Assembly: GCA_021819085.1 (NCBI GenBank)
Contig: JAKASJ010000005.1
Coordinates: 1 to 64,000 of the forward strand
Reading direction: 5' to 3'
Source of the DNA: Pseudomonadota bacterium
GTDB lineage: Bacteria; Pseudomonadota; Gammaproteobacteria; Acidiferrobacterales; UBA6901
DNA length: 64,000 nucleotides
Both the position numbers and the translations under genes were made by a program. The notes below the pieces were generated by a model. The model ran no database searches and was not told where the DNA came from. It saw only the letters and a list, made by a program, of their open reading frames with translations. This document shows positions 9,681 through 26,603 of this stretch, piece after piece (position 1 is the stretch's first letter; the number at the start of each line of letters is the position of its first letter).

Positions 9681-10031
9681 ATGGCAGATAGACTCAAGCT
9701 ATCTTTGGCGATGCTGATCCTCGCGGGCGGTGTCGGAGGATACTATTACCTCGCAGCCAAGCCGGATTCGATCCGGGTGGCGATCGTGCTCGTTTGCGCC
9801 ATTGCGGGCGCACTCGTGGCACTGCAGACTGCGCCGGGACGTGCGGTCTGGGAATTCGCAAAGGGATCGCGTGCCGAGCTGCGTAAAGTGGTATGGCCGA
9901 CGCGCAAGGAGGCGGTCCAGGTTACCCTGGTGGTGATTGCCATGGTGATCACGACCGCACTGTTTCTGTGGGTAGTCGACCTGGGCCTGACCGTAGCGAT
10001 CAAAGCCTTGACCGGACAGGGGTCCTCGTAA
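9681..10031 (+). CDS. secE: Preprotein translocase subunit SecE
   Basis: The 116-residue protein shows the three-helix gammaproteobacterial SecE layout: two N-terminal membrane segments (about 8-27 and 33-51), the conserved amphipathic stretch ending [13 protein letters not shown], and the essential C-terminal helix (about 83-108). It clamps SecY in the inner-membrane translocon. I chose the ATG at 9681 because a longer in-frame start would run through tRNA-Trp. Its TAA overlaps the nusG ATG by one base. Confidence 0.96.
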   Translation: MADRLKLSLAMLILAGGVGGYYYLAAKPDSIRVAIVLVCAIAGALVALQTAPGRAVWEFAKGSRAELRKVVWPTRKEAVQVTLVVIAMVITTALFLWVVDLGLTVAIKALTGQGSS

Positions 10032-10564
10032 TGACAATGCGGTGGTATGTGGTACACACGTTTTCCGGTTTCGAAAAGCAGGTCCAGCGTTCGCTGAAGG
10101 AACATATCAAGCGCGCCGCCATGGACGAGCAATTCGGCGAGATCCTTGTGCCTACCGAGGAGATTGTCGAAATGAAGAGCGGCGAGAAGCGCACCAGCGA
10201 ACGCAAGTTCTTTCCGGGCTACGTGCTGGTCAAGATGGAGATGAATGACGATACCTGGCACCTGGTGAAGAACGTGCCGAAGGTAAGCGGCTTCATTGGC
10301 GGGTCGGGCACGAAGCCTACGCCGATCTCCGACAAGGAAGCACAGTCAATCCTGCAGCAGGTGCAGGAAGGCGTGGAAAAGCCCAGGCCCAAGTTCTCGT
10401 TTGCGCCGGGCGAGCTGGTGCGGATTGTCGACGGTCCGTTCATGGATTTCAACGGGACCGTCGAGGACGTGAATTTCGAAAAGAACAAATTGCGTGTCAC
10501 GGTGTCGATATTCGGGCGGCTGACACCCGTTGAGCTGGAGTTCAGTCAGGTCGAAAAGGGTTAG
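10031..10564 (+). CDS. nusG: Transcription termination/antitermination factor NusG
   Basis: The 177-residue product starts [19 protein letters not shown], has the NGN domain with [11 protein letters not shown], and a C-terminal KOW domain beginning [14 protein letters not shown]. NusG binds RNA polymerase, suppresses pausing, and links it to Rho or the ribosome. Start codons at 10031 and 10037 are both possible; the first overlaps the secE stop, suggesting translational coupling. Confidence 0.98.
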   Translation: MTMRWYVVHTFSGFEKQVQRSLKEHIKRAAMDEQFGEILVPTEEIVEMKSGEKRTSERKFFPGYVLVKMEMNDDTWHLVKNVPKVSGFIGGSGTKPTPISDKEAQSILQQVQEGVEKPRPKFSFAPGELVRIVDGPFMDFNGTVEDVNFEKNKLRVTVSIFGRLTPVELEFSQVEKG

Positions 10565-10667
10565 CGGTGAACGGTGTGCAGGGCGGACCGGGTTGTCCGC
10601 TATGCGCGCACGGTTCTGGTTCGGGGAGCGCCGCACGGCGCGATTGCACCCATTGGAGCGAAGGTAA

Positions 10668-11099
10668 ATGGCAAAGAAGATAGACGCGTACATCAAGCTG
10701 CAGGTTGCGGCCGGTCAGGCGAATCCCAGTCCGCCCGTGGGGCCGGCGCTCGGACAGCGCGGTCTCAACATCATGGAATTCTGCAAGGCGTTCAATGCCC
10801 AGACCAAGGACATGGAGCCGGGAACGCCGGTCCCGGTCATCATTACGGTCTTCAGCGACAAGAGCTTCACATTCATCCGAAAGACGCCGCCGGCAACGAT
10901 ACTGCTCAAGAAGGCCGCGGGCATCGAGAGCGGCAGCAAGACCCCTCATACCCATAAGGTCGGCAAGGTTACGCGCGCCCAGCTTGAGGAAATCGCCAAG
11001 ATCAAGATGGCGGATCTCAATGCGCATGATCTGGACGCCGCAGTGAAAATCATTGCCGGCAGCGCCCGCAGCATCGGCATAGAGACGGAAGGGGTGTGA
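10668..11099 (+). CDS. rplK: 50S ribosomal protein L11
   Basis: The 143-residue protein has the L11 pattern: [30 protein letters not shown], the linker, then the rRNA-binding C-terminal domain. It forms the GTPase-associated centre with 23S rRNA. GGAGCGAAGG precedes the ATG. One base separates it from rplA. The 103-base gap after nusG is where E. coli has a promoter; I do not see a strong one here. Confidence 0.99.
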   Translation: MAKKIDAYIKLQVAAGQANPSPPVGPALGQRGLNIMEFCKAFNAQTKDMEPGTPVPVIITVFSDKSFTFIRKTPPATILLKKAAGIESGSKTPHTHKVGKVTRAQLEEIAKIKMADLNAHDLDAAVKIIAGSARSIGIETEGV

Positions 11100-11100
11100 C

Positions 11101-11811
11101 ATGGCGGATGCTAAGGCAGTGAAACTGAGCAAACGTATGCAGGCGACGGTCGGCAAGGTCCAGCGCGGACGGCAGTACCCGCTTGACGAGGCACTGACGC
11201 TCATCCGGCAGACAGCGACCGCGAAGTTCGACGAATCGGTGGACGTGGCCATCAATCTCGGCGTGGATGCCAAGAAGTCCGACCAGAACGTGCGTGGCAG
11301 CGCGCTCATGCCGCGCGGCACGGGCAAGAGCGTGCGTGTGGCGGTATTCGCGGAAGGCGCGGTTGGCGAAGCGGCCAAGAAGGCCGGGGCCGATATCGTG
11401 GGGTTCCAGGATCTGGCCGACCGGATCAAGGGCGGACAGATCGAGTTCGATGTGGTGATTGCCACCCCTGAGGCCATGCGCATCGTCGGCCAGCTGGGCC
11501 AGATCCTCGGGCCGCGCGGGCTCATGCCGAACCCGAAGGTCGGCACGGTCACGCCGAACGTTGTGAAAGCCGTCGAGAATGCCAAGGCCGGTCAGGTGCA
11601 GTTCCGCATCGACAAGGCGGGGATCCTGCATTGCTCCATCGGCAAGGCTTCCTTCGAGCCGGAAGCGCTCAAGGACAATCTCGCGGCACTGCTGGCGGCC
11701 GTGAATAAGGCCAAGCCGGCTACCGCGAAGGGCGTGTTCATAAAGAAGCTTACGCTGTCCACGACCATGGGTCCGGGGATCGGCGTCGAACAGTCGTCGC
11801 TGCCTCTGTAG
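11101..11811 (+). CDS. rplA: 50S ribosomal protein L1
   Basis: This 236-residue protein has the L1 hallmarks [12 protein letters not shown] and the [15 protein letters not shown] loop. L1 forms the mobile stalk at the E site and, in E. coli, represses translation of its own L11-L1 mRNA. It is translationally close-coupled to rplK. Confidence 0.99.
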   Translation: MADAKAVKLSKRMQATVGKVQRGRQYPLDEALTLIRQTATAKFDESVDVAINLGVDAKKSDQNVRGSALMPRGTGKSVRVAVFAEGAVGEAAKKAGADIVGFQDLADRIKGGQIEFDVVIATPEAMRIVGQLGQILGPRGLMPNPKVGTVTPNVVKAVENAKAGQVQFRIDKAGILHCSIGKASFEPEALKDNLAALLAAVNKAKPATAKGVFIKKLTLSTTMGPGIGVEQSSLPL

Positions 11812-11869
11812 CCACGCGGCAGCGCACCGGATGCCTCAATCGAACGGGGCAGACCGGGATTAGGGCTTT

Positions 11870-12115
11870 GGGCCGCCGGAACCGTTTTCCGGCGGACGGG
11901 TCCGCAGCCAGTCAGGAGCGGATTCCACCGGCGCACGAACCGTGCGTCCAGACCCGGTGAGACCGGGTCTGTCAAAGACCGCAGGTGCGGTGTGTAGTGT
12001 TTCACCGCTTAATGGGCCGGACCGCGAGGTCTTCTGCCTGCGCAGACGGTGCACCCGATGACAGGGTTTATCCTGAATACGGTCACCGCAATAGAGCAGT
12101 GTTGTTTGATCGGAG
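11870..12115 (+). promoter_or_regulatory. rplJL leader (L10-binding type)
   Basis: The 313-base gap between rplA and rplJ is rich in secondary structure: hairpins CCGCCGGAA/TTCCGGCGG (11873-11895) and AGACCCGGT/ACCGGGTCT (11950-11970), then a further structured stretch before GGAGGT at 12112. In bacteria the L10-L12 complex represses its own operon by binding such a leader. I infer that function from position; the exact L10 site is not resolved by eye. Confidence 0.6.
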
Positions 12116-12124
12116 GTGGCTCGT

Positions 12125-12652
12125 ATGAGTCTTAGTATGGAGCAGAAGCAGGCCATGGTCGCCGAAGTGTCCGGGGTATTGGCGGACTCGCAGGCGGCTA
12201 TTGTGGCCGAGTACCGCGGTCTGACCGTGGCACAGATGACCGATCTGCGCGCCAGGGCGCGCAAGGCCGGAGTCTATGTGCGTGTGGTCAAGAATACGCT
12301 GGTGCGGCGCGCCGTTGCCGGATCACCGTTCGAATGCCTCAAGGACCATCTCACCGGTCCGCTGGCGTTTGCAGCGTCCCAGGATCCGGTTGCCGTGGCA
12401 AAGCTGCTGGTGGACTTTGCCAAGGACAACGACAAGCTGCGTGTAATGACGGGAAGCATGGGTGGCAGGCTGATATCGGGTGCCGAAATGCAGGCCCTCG
12501 CCAGACTGCCTGGCCGCGAGGTGCTGCTTTCCATGCTGCTCGGCACCATGCGTGCGCCGGTGCAGAAGTTTGTCCAGACGCTGAACGAGGTGCCGGCGAA
12601 GTTCGTGCGTACCCTCGCAGCGGTGCGCGACCAGAAACAGGCCGCTGCTTGA
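12125..12652 (+). CDS. rplJ: 50S ribosomal protein L10
   Basis: The 175-residue protein contains the L10 rRNA-binding domain (QAAIVAEYRGLTVAQMT, KNTLVRRAV) and a C-terminal helix for L7/L12 dimers. I chose ATG 12125, seven bases after GGAGGT; a GTG at 12116 overlaps that site and would be too close. It lies 39 bases before rplL. Confidence 0.97.
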   Translation: MSLSMEQKQAMVAEVSGVLADSQAAIVAEYRGLTVAQMTDLRARARKAGVYVRVVKNTLVRRAVAGSPFECLKDHLTGPLAFAASQDPVAVAKLLVDFAKDNDKLRVMTGSMGGRLISGAEMQALARLPGREVLLSMLLGTMRAPVQKFVQTLNEVPAKFVRTLAAVRDQKQAAA

Positions 12653-12691
12653 TAATCGATTACTTCAGACCAAGTTTTCAGGAGACCAGTC

Positions 12692-13072
12692 ATGGCAGTA
12701 TCCAAGCAAGAGATCATTGATTCCATCGGCAGCATGTCGGTGCTCGACCTGTCCGAACTCATCAAGGAGATGGAAGAGAAATTCGGCGTGTCCGCCGCCG
12801 CTGCGGCCGTGGCCGTGGCCGCGCCGGCAGCCGGTGGCGCAGCCCCGGCGGCCGAGGCCAAGACCGAGTTCGATGTCATTCTGGCGGCCGTCGGCGACAA
12901 CAAGGTGGGCGTCATCAAGGCGGTGCGTGCCGTCACCAGCCTCGGCCTGAAAGAGGCCAAGGACCTGGTCGAATCGGCTCCGGCCACGGTGAAGGAAGCG
13001 GTGGCGAAGGCCGATGCCGAGAAGATGAAGAAGGAACTGGAAGCGGCCGGCGCCAAGGTCGAGCTTAAGTAA
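12692..13072 (+). CDS. rplL: 50S ribosomal protein L7/L12
   Basis: The 126-residue protein has the N-terminal dimerisation domain (1-33), an Ala/Val/Pro-rich hinge (about 34-55) and the C-terminal factor-binding domain with KVGVIKAVR and [10 protein letters not shown]. It recruits translation GTPases. GGAGACC precedes the ATG. The attenuator hairpin before rpoB follows. Confidence 0.99.
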   Translation: MAVSKQEIIDSIGSMSVLDLSELIKEMEEKFGVSAAAAAVAVAAPAAGGAAPAAEAKTEFDVILAAVGDNKVGVIKAVRAVTSLGLKEAKDLVESAPATVKEAVAKADAEKMKKELEAAGAKVELK

Positions 13073-13156
13073 GAAAGCGTGCCGCTGGTCGGCATGCATT
13101 CCTGTCTCAAAGTCGTACCGCGTGATCGCGACGCGGGTGCTTCGAAAGCGGGTTAG

Positions 13157-13184
13157 GGCTGGTGGCGCGCGCCACCGGCCTTTT
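13157..13184 (+). terminator. rplL-rpoB attenuator
   Basis: A 10-bp stem GGCTGGTGGC/GCCACCGGCC with a GCGC loop is followed by TTTT. It sits between rplL and rpoB, where E. coli has a partial terminator that sets the ratio of ribosomal protein to RNA polymerase. Confidence 0.8.
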
Positions 13185-13275
13185 CCCGTTTCTGATGGAA
13201 CGCGGTAACGCTCCCGGTGACCCGAACCGGACGGCGGCTGGATTGTCCCATGGGCTCTCAGAGCCGAGGAAAATG

Positions 13276-16200
13276 ATGACCTACTCATTCACCGAAAAGA
13301 AACGCATTCGCAAGACCTTTGGCAGGCGCCCGAGCATCTTGCGTGTACCCAATCTGCTGGCTACTCAGAAGGATTCCTACCGCAGGTTCCTTCAGGCCGA
13401 CGTGCCCCCGGAGCAGCGCATCGACCAGGGTCTGCAGGCGGCGTTCAAGTCGGTGTTTCCGATCGAGAGCTACAACGGCGACGTAGCCCTGGAGTTCGTG
13501 AGCTACCGGCTTGGCGTGCCGCCGTTCGACGTGAAGGAATGTCAGCAGCGCGGCCTGATTTTCGCCGCGCCACTGCGCGTTCTGCTGCGGCTTGTGGTGT
13601 TCAACAAGGATGAGGGTGCCGGCACCAAGACCGTGCGTGACATCAAGGAACAGGAAGTGTACATGGGCGAAATCCCGCTCATGACCGACAACGGCACGTT
13701 CGTGATCAACGGCACTGAGCGTGTGGTCGTGTCGCAGCTGCATCGCAGTCCCGGTGTGTTCTTCGACCACGACTACGGCAAGACCCACTCTTCCGGCAAG
13801 CTGCTGTTCTCGGCGCGCATCATCCCCTACCGCGGATCCTGGCTGGATTTCGAGTTCGACCCCAAGGATCTGCTGTACGTGCGCATCGACCGCCGGCGCA
13901 AGCTCCCTGCGACGGTCCTGCTGCGGGCGCTCGGAATGACCACCCAGGAGATTCTGGCGACATTCTTCGAGACCGACACATTTGTTCTGGACGGCGGGGA
14001 GATCCGCCTCGAACTGATCCCGGCGCGCCTGCGCGGCGAGCAGGTGGATTTCGACATCAAGACATCCAAGGGTGAGGTCATCGTCGAGGCCGGCCGGCGC
14101 ATCACTGCACGGCACGTGCGCGAGATCGAGAAATTCAAGCTCAAGCACCTTGTGGTGTCCGATACCTTCCTCGTCGGGCGCTCGCTTGCCGAGGACATCG
14201 TTGACCGCTCCAGCGGTGAGGTCATCGCCCAGGCGAATGACGTCGTGTCCCGGGAGGTCCTGGAGAAGCTGGTTGCGGCGGGCATCGGGGAGGTCAAGAC
14301 ACTCTATACGAACGATCTCGATCGCGGCCCCTTTATCGCCGATACCTTGCGCGTCGATTCCACGCGCGATGCCCTGGAGGCGCAGATCGAAATCTACCGG
14401 ATGATGCGTCCGGGTGAGCCGCCGACGCGCGATGCTGCCCAGAACCTGTTCAACAGTCTGTTTTTCAGCCTCGACCGCTATGACCTGTCGGGCGTGGGCC
14501 GGATGAAATTCAACCGTCGTCTGAGTCGCCAGAGCGACGAAGGACCCGGCATCCTCAGCAAGGATGACATCGTGGATGTCATGAAGGTGCTGATAGGCCT
14601 GAAGAACGGGCAGGGTGAAATCGATGACATCGACCACCTTGGCAATCGCCGCGTGCGTTCGGTCGGCGAGCTGGCGGAAAATCAGTTCCGCGTGGGCCTG
14701 GTGCGTGTTGAACGTGCCGTGAAGGAGCGTCTGAGCCTGGCGGAGTCCGAAGGGCTCATGCCGCAGGAGCTCATCAATGCCAAGCCGGTTTCGGCGGTCA
14801 TCAAGGAGTTCTTCGGTTCCTCGCAGCTGTCGCAGTTCATGGACCAGACAAATCCGCTGTCCGAGGTGACCCACAAGCGCCGCGTTTCGGCGCTCGGGCC
14901 GGGCGGCCTCACGCGCGAACGCGCCGGGTTCGAAGTGCGCGACGTGCACCCCACCCATTATGGACGCGTGTGTCCGATTGAAACGCCAGAGGGCCCGAAT
15001 ATCGGCCTCATCAATTCGCTCGCGGTCTATGCCCGCACCAACGAGTATGGCTTTCTGGAGACCCCGTACCGCAAGGTGGTGGACAGCCGTGTCACCGACC
15101 AGATCGACTATCTGTCGGCAATCGAGGAAGGAAAATTCGTGATTGCCCAGGCGAACGCGGCAGTCGACGAAAAGGGCAATCTGCAGGGTGATATCGTGTC
15201 GTGTCGCCACAAGAACGAATTCACCCTGTCCACGGTGGAGAAGGTCGACTACATCGACGTGGCGCCTTCGCAGATCGTTTCGGTCGCGGCTTCGCTGATC
15301 CCGTTCCTCGAGCATGACGATGCGAACCGTGCGCTGATGGGTTCCAACATGCAGCGCCAGGCGGTACCGACGCTGCGTACCGAGAAGCCGCTCGTGGGCA
15401 CGGGCATCGAAGGCATCGTGGCCATCGACTCCGGCGTGACGGTCGTAGCGCGCCGCGGCGGCATCGTAGACTCGGTCGACGCCGGCCGTATCGTGGTGCG
15501 GGTCAACGACGAAGAAGCCCGGCCGGGCGAGGCGGGCGTTGATATCTACAACCTTATCAAGTACACCCGTTCCAACCAGAACACCAACATCAACCAGCGT
15601 CCGCTGGTGAAGGTCGGCGATCAGATCGCGAAGGGTGATGTCCTGGCAGACGGCCCGTCTACAGACATGGGCGAGCTCGCGCTCGGGCGCAACATCCTGG
15701 TGGCCTTCATGCCGTGGAACGGCTACAACTTCGAGGATTCGATCCTGATCTCGGAGCGTGTGGTGGAGGAGGACTATTTCACCACCATACACATCGAGGA
15801 ACTCAATACCGTGTCGCGCGACACGAAGCTCGGACCCGAGGAAATCACGCGCGACATTCCGAATGTCGGCGAAGCGGCATTGGCGAAGCTCGACGAGTCC
15901 GGCATCGTGTACATCGGTGCGGAAGTGAACCCGGGCGACATCCTGGTAGGCAAGGTCACGCCCAAGGGCGAGACCCAGCTGACACCGGAGGAAAAGCTGC
16001 TGCGTGCGATTTTCGGGGAAAAGGCTTCCGATGTGAAGGATACCTCGCTGCGCCTTCCTTCCGGCATGTCCGGGACGGTGATCGACGTGCAGGTGTTCAC
16101 GCGCGACGGCATAGAGAAGGATGCACGCGCCAAGGCCAATGAGCAGGCCGAGCTGGCACGTGTCAAGAAGGACCTGCAGGACCAGTATCGCATTGTCGAG

Positions 16201-17355
16201 GATGATGCTTACGCGCGCATCGAGCGGCTGCTGACCGGCAAGACCGCCGATGGCGGGCCGTCGGGCCTGGCGGCTGGCGACAAGATCACCAAGAACTATC
16301 TCACCGATCTCGCGCGTGCCAAGTGGTTCGAGATCCGGCTGCGGAACGAGGAAGTGAACGAGACCCTGGAGCAGATCCGCAACCAGCTGGCGAGTCAGAA
16401 GTTGCATTTCGACCAGCTGCTCGAGGAGAAGCGCAGCAAACTCACGTCCGGCGACGATCTGCCGCCCGGCGTGCTCAAAATGGTCAAGGTGCACGTTGCC
16501 GTCAAGCGCCGCCTGCAGCCGGGCGACAAGATGGCCGGACGCCATGGAAACAAGGGTGTCATCTCGCGCATCGTTCCGGTCGAGGATATGCCGCACATGG
16601 CCGACGGAACTCCAGTCGACATCGTGCTCAATCCGCTCGGCGTGCCGTCGCGCATGAACGTCGGGCAGGTGCTCGAGACCCATCTCGGATGGGCGGCACA
16701 CGAGCTCGGTCGCAAGATAGGGCAGATGCTCGAACAGCAGACCAGGGCCGACGTCCTGCGCGGGTTCGTGGACAAGGTCTACAACCACAGCGGCAAGAAG
16801 GAGGACATCAAGTCCCTGAGCGATGCCGAAGTCGCGGATCTGGCGTACAACCTGCGCAATGGCGTGCCAGTTGCAACCCCGGTGTTCGATGGTGCGACCG
16901 AGGAAGAGATCAAGGACATGCTCGAGCTTGCGGGTCTGCCGCGGTCCGGACAGACCACCCTCTACGACGGACGCACCGGCGAGCCCTTCGATCGTCCGAT
17001 CACCGTGGGGTATATGTACATCCTGAAGCTGAATCATCTGGTCGACGACAAGATGCATGCTCGCTCCACGGGCCCGTACTCGCTGGTTACCCAGCAGCCG
17101 CTCGGCGGCAAGGCCCAGTTCGGAGGCCAGCGCTTCGGCGAAATGGAGGTATGGGCGCTCGAGGCCTACGGCGCCGCCTATACGCTGCAGGAGATGCTTA
17201 CCGTCAAGTCGGACGACGTGACGGGCCGTACCAAGATGTTCGAGAACATCGTCAAGGGCGATCACCGCATGGAGGCAGGCATGCCGGAATCCTTCAACGT
17301 GCTGATAAAGGAGATTCGCTCTCTCGGTATCGACATCGAGCTGGAGCAGGACTGA
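13276..17355 (+). CDS. rpoB: RNA polymerase beta subunit
   Basis: The 1,359-residue protein starts [20 protein letters not shown], parallel to E. coli [20 protein letters not shown]. The rifampicin-pocket region reads [20 protein letters not shown] with the wild-type Ser, Asp, His and later [10 protein letters not shown]. The catalytic-face motifs GRHGNKG and the C-terminal clamp ([20 protein letters not shown]) are present. Start 13276 fits GAGGA spacing better than the adjacent ATG at 13273; a longer frame from 13162 would begin inside the attenuator hairpin. It lies 82 bases before rpoC. Confidence 0.99.
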   Translation: MTYSFTEKKRIRKTFGRRPSILRVPNLLATQKDSYRRFLQADVPPEQRIDQGLQAAFKSVFPIESYNGDVALEFVSYRLGVPPFDVKECQQRGLIFAAPLRVLLRLVVFNKDEGAGTKTVRDIKEQEVYMGEIPLMTDNGTFVINGTERVVVSQLHRSPGVFFDHDYGKTHSSGKLLFSARIIPYRGSWLDFEFDPKDLLYVRIDRRRKLPATVLLRALGMTTQEILATFFETDTFVLDGGEIRLELIPARLRGEQVDFDIKTSKGEVIVEAGRRITARHVREIEKFKLKHLVVSDTFLVGRSLAEDIVDRSSGEVIAQANDVVSREVLEKLVAAGIGEVKTLYTNDLDRGPFIADTLRVDSTRDALEAQIEIYRMMRPGEPPTRDAAQNLFNSLFFSLDRYDLSGVGRMKFNRRLSRQSDEGPGILSKDDIVDVMKVLIGLKNGQGEIDDIDHLGNRRVRSVGELAENQFRVGLVRVERAVKERLSLAESEGLMPQELINAKPVSAVIKEFFGSSQLSQFMDQTNPLSEVTHKRRVSALGPGGLTRERAGFEVRDVHPTHYGRVCPIETPEGPNIGLINSLAVYARTNEYGFLETPYRKVVDSRVTDQIDYLSAIEEGKFVIAQANAAVDEKGNLQGDIVSCRHKNEFTLSTVEKVDYIDVAPSQIVSVAASLIPFLEHDDANRALMGSNMQRQAVPTLRTEKPLVGTGIEGIVAIDSGVTVVARRGGIVDSVDAGRIVVRVNDEEARPGEAGVDIYNLIKYTRSNQNTNINQRPLVKVGDQIAKGDVLADGPSTDMGELALGRNILVAFMPWNGYNFEDSILISERVVEEDYFTTIHIEELNTVSRDTKLGPEEITRDIPNVGEAALAKLDESGIVYIGAEVNPGDILVGKVTPKGETQLTPEEKLLRAIFGEKASDVKDTSLRLPSGMSGTVIDVQVFTRDGIEKDARAKANEQAELARVKKDLQDQYRIVEDDAYARIERLLTGKTADGGPSGLAAGDKITKNYLTDLARAKWFEIRLRNEEVNETLEQIRNQLASQKLHFDQLLEEKRSKLTSGDDLPPGVLKMVKVHVAVKRRLQPGDKMAGRHGNKGVISRIVPVEDMPHMADGTPVDIVLNPLGVPSRMNVGQVLETHLGWAAHELGRKIGQMLEQQTRADVLRGFVDKVYNHSGKKEDIKSLSDAEVADLAYNLRNGVPVATPVFDGATEEEIKDMLELAGLPRSGQTTLYDGRTGEPFDRPITVGYMYILKLNHLVDDKMHARSTGPYSLVTQQPLGGKAQFGGQRFGEMEVWALEAYGAAYTLQEMLTVKSDDVTGRTKMFENIVKGDHRMEAGMPESFNVLIKEIRSLGIDIELEQD

Positions 17356-17437
17356 CATGGGCGGCAGGAAGGCTTGCCCGGGCCGGCGACAGGCCGCACG
17401 GCACTGGTACATGCGCGTACATTGAGGAGTTACGACA

Positions 17438-21652
<4,215 letters not shown>

Positions 21653-21691
21653 TCCGGGACGGAGCTTGCCGGTACGGGGCCACGGAACGGC

Positions 21692-21720
21692 TTGACACGG
21701 CAGGGGCACTTGCCTAGAAT
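21692..21720 (+). promoter_or_regulatory. str operon promoter
   Basis: TTGACA (21692-21697) and TAGAAT (21715-21720) with an exact 17-bp spacer form a near-consensus sigma-70 promoter. A GC-rich discriminator (CGCGCCCC) follows. It lies after rpoC and 68 bases before rpsL. Confidence 0.85.
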
Positions 21721-21731
21721 CGCGCCCCTCT

Positions 21732-21767
21732 GACAGGCCGGAGCAAGCCGGCCTGTCGTTCGTTTTT
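21732..21767 (+). terminator. rpoC terminator / rpsL leader hairpin
   Basis: A perfect 10-bp stem GACAGGCCGG/CCGGCCTGTC with a 6-base loop is followed, after GTTCG, by TTTTT. It lies downstream of the str promoter's expected start, so it may end rpoC transcripts and also attenuate str transcription. The U-tract is set back five bases, which weakens it as a terminator. Confidence 0.65.
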
Positions 21768-21787
21768 GGGCCAGAGAGTTCAGCATA

Positions 21788-22162
21788 ATGCCAACGATTA
21801 ACCAGCTGGTGCGCAGGCCGCGCACCCGGATGACGAAGAAGACGACGGTGCCGGCATTGCAGGCCTGCCCGCAGCGGCGCGGTGTGTGTACGCGCGTCTA
21901 CACCACGACGCCGAAGAAGCCGAATTCGGCACTGCGCAAAGTAGCGCGCGTGCGCCTGACCAACGGTTATGAAGTCACCAGTTACATCGGTGGCGAAGGC
22001 CACAACCTTCAGGAGCATTCGGTAGTCCTGATCCGTGGCGGGCGCGTGAAGGATTTGCCGGGCGTTCGCTATCACACCGTTCGCGGCACCCTGGATACCG
22101 CCGGTGTCAATGATCGCCGCCAGGGGCGTTCGAAGTACGGGGCCAAGCGTCCGAAGTCGTAA
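21788..22162 (+). CDS. rpsL: 30S ribosomal protein S12
   Basis: This 124-residue decoding-centre protein contains the streptomycin-determinant loops [10 protein letters not shown] (Lys43 region) and the wild-type KDLPGVRYH (Lys88 region). Both critical lysines are present, so no classical resistance substitution is seen. It opens the str operon. Confidence 0.99.
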   Translation: MPTINQLVRRPRTRMTKKTTVPALQACPQRRGVCTRVYTTTPKKPNSALRKVARVRLTNGYEVTSYIGGEGHNLQEHSVVLIRGGRVKDLPGVRYHTVRGTLDTAGVNDRRQGRSKYGAKRPKS

Positions 22163-22313
22163 CGGCAGTCCGATTTGCAATGCCGCCGCACGGAGTACGG
22201 TGCGGCGTTTTGTTCTGGTTTGCACAGGCCCGCATACGGCAGCCTTAACGGCCGGGAAGCGATACCTAATATATAGACGTTTGTAACATCATCCTTAAAG
22301 AAAGAGCTGCGCC

Positions 22314-22784
22314 ATGCCAAGACGAAGAGAAGTTCCGAAGCGCCCGGTCACGCCTGATCCGAAGTTCAGCAGCGAATCGGTTGCCAAGTTCATGAGCGTG
22401 ATCATGCGTAGCGGCAAGAAGTCGGTGGCCGAGAAGATCGTATACGGAGCCCTCGACATCATTGCGGAGAAGACCAAGTCCGATCCGCTGCAGCTGTTCG
22501 GCCAAGCCATCGACAATCTGCGTCCGCTGGTCGAGGTCAAGAGCCGGCGTGTCGGCGGTGCAACCTATCAGGTTCCGGTCGAAGTGCGTCCGGCGCGCCA
22601 GACGGCGTTGGCGATGCGCTGGGTGACCGACGCGGCCCGTGCGCGCGGCGAGAAATCCATGGGCGCGCGGCTGGCTGCGGAATTGCTCGATGCCGCAGAG
22701 AAGCGCGGCAATGCCATGAAGAAGCGCGAAGATGTCCACCGCATGGCGGAGGCCAACAAGGCGTTCTCCCACTACCGCTGGTAA
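22314..22784 (+). CDS. rpsG: 30S ribosomal protein S7
   Basis: The 156-residue protein starts [18 protein letters not shown] and has the [14 protein letters not shown] loop that contacts 16S rRNA and tRNA at the E site. In E. coli S7 represses the str operon by binding the rpsL-rpsG gap; here that gap is 151 bases and could serve the same role. Confidence 0.99.
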   Translation: MPRRREVPKRPVTPDPKFSSESVAKFMSVIMRSGKKSVAEKIVYGALDIIAEKTKSDPLQLFGQAIDNLRPLVEVKSRRVGGATYQVPVEVRPARQTALAMRWVTDAARARGEKSMGARLAAELLDAAEKRGNAMKKREDVHRMAEANKAFSHYRW

Positions 22785-22823
22785 CTGGTACGAACACCGT
22801 TTTGACCAACAAGGATTAGCAAC

Positions 22824-24911
22824 GTGGCACGCAACACCCCAATAGAACGCTACCGCAATATCGGCATCATGGCGCACATCGATGCCGGTAAGACGACGAC
22901 CACCGAACGCGTGCTGTTCTACACGGGTGTGTCCCACAAGATCGGCGAAGTGCACGAAGGCACGGCGGTCATGGACTGGATGGAGCAGGAGCAGGAGCGT
23001 GGAATCACCATCACGTCGGCTGCGACCACCTGTTTCTGGAAGGGCATGGACCAGAAGCTGCCGGAGCATCGGATCAATATCATCGACACGCCCGGGCACG
23101 TGGACTTCACCATCGAGGTCGAGCGGTCGTTGCGGGTTCTCGACGGGGCCTGCTTCCTGCTGTGTGCAGTCGGCGGCGTGGAGCCGCAGTCGGAAACCGT
23201 ATGGCGCCAGGCCAACAAGTACGGCGTTCCGCGTCTTGCGTTCGTGAACAAGATGGACCGTGCCGGCGCCAACTTCATGCGCGTAGTGGGCCAGATCAAG
23301 TCGCGTCTGGGTGCAAACCCGATTCCGATCCAGCTGCCGATCGGCGCCGAGGAGCACTATAAGGGCGTGGTGGACCTGGTGAAGATGCGTGCGATCTACT
23401 GGGACGACAGCACCCAGGGCATGAAGTTCGAGGAGCGCGAGATCCCGGCGGACATGCTGGATCAATGCAAGAAGGCGCGCGAGGTCATGGTCGAGGCTGC
23501 GGCCGAATCTTCCGAAGAGCTGATGGACAAGTATCTCAACGAGGGCGACCTCACCTCGGAGGAAGTCAAGAAGGGTCTGCGCGCCCGCAACCTGTTGTCT
23601 GAAATCATTGTCGTAACCTGCGGCTCGGCGTTTAAAAACAAGGGCGTGCAGGCGATGCTGGATGCCGTGATCGATTACCTTCCGGCGCCGAGCGAGCGGC
23701 CGGCCATCAAGGGCCATCTGGACGACAAGGACGAGACGCTGGCCGAGCGCCACGCGAGCGACGACGAGCCTTTCGCGGCACTGGCGTTCAAGATCGCCAC
23801 GGATCCTTACGTCGGTCAGCTGGTGTTTTTCCGTGTGTACTCCGGGGTGCTGAATTCCGGCGACAGCGTCTACAACCCGGTCAAGCATCGCAAGGAACGC
23901 ATCGGGCGGCTGCTGCAGATGCACGCCAATACGCGCGAGGAAATCAAGGAAGTCCGCGCTGGCGACATCGCCGCGGCCGTCGGGATCAAGGACGTGACCA
24001 CGGGCGACACGCTGTGCGCCTTGGATAACATCATCACCCTGGAGCGCATGGAGTTCCCGGATCCTGTGATCTCGCAGGCAGTGGAGCCGAAGACCAAGGC
24101 AGACCAGGAGAAGATGGGTATCGCGCTTTCGCGCCTGGCGCAGGAAGATCCGTCGTTCCGGGTGCGTACCGACGAAGAGTCCGGTCAAACGATCATCTCC
24201 GGAATGGGCGAACTGCATCTGGAAATCATCGTCGATCGCATGAAGCGTGAATTCGGGGTCGAGGCCAATGTCGGCAAGCCGCAGGTGGCCTACCGCGAGA
24301 CGATCCGCAAGCCGGTCGAGCAGGAACACAAGTATGCCAAGCAGTCCGGCGGCCGCGGCCAGTACGGACACGTCTATCTGCGCCTTGAGCCGCAGGAACT
24401 GGGCAAGGGTTTCGAGTTTGTCGACGGCATCAAGGGTGGCGTGGTGCCGCGCGAGTTCATCCCGGCGGTGCGCAAGGGCGTGGAAGAGGCGCTCACCCGC
24501 GGCATCATCGCGGGCTATCCGGTGGTGGACGTGAAGGTGACGCTGTACGACGGTTCGTACCACGAAGTGGATTCGAACGAAAACGCGTTCAAGATGGCGG
24601 CCATCATGGCGTTCCGTGAAGGCGCCCAGAAGGCCAGTCCGATCGTGCTTGAGCCCATCATGGCGGTGGAAGTGGTAACACCGGAGGAATACATGGGCAG
24701 CGTCAACGGTGATCTGAGCTCCCGCCGCGGCGTGATTCTCGGCATGGAGGATGTTCCTGCCGGCAAGGTGATCCGCGCCGAGGTCCCGCTTGCCGAAATG
24801 TTCGGGTATGCCACCAGCCTGCGGTCGGCCACCCAGGGCAGGGCCACGTATACCATGGAGTTCAAGAAGTACGCGCTGGCGCCGAACGCGGTGATTAAGA
24901 AGGCAAGCTAG
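22824..24911 (+). CDS. fusA: Elongation factor G
   Basis: The 695-residue translocase GTPase has G1 AHIDAGKT, the switch II region DTPGHVDF, G4 NKMDR, and domains II-V including [10 protein letters not shown] and the C-terminal [16 protein letters not shown]. It catalyses ribosomal translocation and assists recycling. The start is GTG. It lies 36 bases before the second tuf. Confidence 0.99.
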   Translation: MARNTPIERYRNIGIMAHIDAGKTTTTERVLFYTGVSHKIGEVHEGTAVMDWMEQEQERGITITSAATTCFWKGMDQKLPEHRINIIDTPGHVDFTIEVERSLRVLDGACFLLCAVGGVEPQSETVWRQANKYGVPRLAFVNKMDRAGANFMRVVGQIKSRLGANPIPIQLPIGAEEHYKGVVDLVKMRAIYWDDSTQGMKFEEREIPADMLDQCKKAREVMVEAAAESSEELMDKYLNEGDLTSEEVKKGLRARNLLSEIIVVTCGSAFKNKGVQAMLDAVIDYLPAPSERPAIKGHLDDKDETLAERHASDDEPFAALAFKIATDPYVGQLVFFRVYSGVLNSGDSVYNPVKHRKERIGRLLQMHANTREEIKEVRAGDIAAAVGIKDVTTGDTLCALDNIITLERMEFPDPVISQAVEPKTKADQEKMGIALSRLAQEDPSFRVRTDEESGQTIISGMGELHLEIIVDRMKREFGVEANVGKPQVAYRETIRKPVEQEHKYAKQSGGRGQYGHVYLRLEPQELGKGFEFVDGIKGGVVPREFIPAVRKGVEEALTRGIIAGYPVVDVKVTLYDGSYHEVDSNENAFKMAAIMAFREGAQKASPIVLEPIMAVEVVTPEEYMGSVNGDLSSRRGVILGMEDVPAGKVIRAEVPLAEMFGYATSLRSATQGRATYTMEFKKYALAPNAVIKKAS

Positions 24912-24926
24912 CGGTTTTTTGCGACC

Positions 24927-26138
<1,212 letters not shown>

Positions 26139-26203
26139 CGCGTGGCGGGCCGGGGTCGGGCAGCGACTGTGTGCCGGCTCCGCCGTCTGCAACAGAGGTT
26201 AAT

Positions 26204-26515
26204 ATGGCAAGTCAAAAGATCCGCATTCGCCTGAAGGCCTTCGATCATCGTCTGATCGACCGCTCGGCCATGGAAATCGTCGATACGGCGAAGCGTACTG
26301 GCGCGCTGGTGAAAGGTCCGATCCCGCTGCCGACCAAGATTGAGCGCTACACGCTTTTGCGCTCTCCTCATGTCGACAAGAAGTCGCGCGATCAGTTCGA
26401 GATCCGGACGCACAAGCGGATCATGGATATCATCGAGCCGACCGACAAGACGGTGGATGCACTGATGAAGCTCGATCTGGCGGCCGGTGTGGACGTGGAG
26501 ATCAAGCTCAGCTGA
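26204..26515 (+). CDS. rpsJ: 30S ribosomal protein S10
   Basis: The 103-residue protein has [14 protein letters not shown] and [16 protein letters not shown], and is the same length as E. coli S10, which is also the antitermination factor NusE. ATG 26204 follows AGAGGTT. The gap from tuf is only 65 bases, so there is no room for the long L4-binding S10 leader known in E. coli. Confidence 0.98.
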   Translation: MASQKIRIRLKAFDHRLIDRSAMEIVDTAKRTGALVKGPIPLPTKIERYTLLRSPHVDKKSRDQFEIRTHKRIMDIIEPTDKTVDALMKLDLAAGVDVEIKLS

Positions 26516-26603
26516 GCGTTGCGTTCCCGGCCGTTTTGCCGGTTCCGGGCGGCGGATCGCGGGAACAGGCTGCGGTAAACACGAAACGACAAGGTTTACG
26601 ACG

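Noticed and set aside
9893-10030. An extended start for nusG
   Set aside because: It overlaps secE in another frame and has no similarity to NusG.
13162-13275. A 38-codon N-terminal extension of rpoB
   Set aside because: It would begin within the attenuator hairpin and lacks similarity to RpoB.
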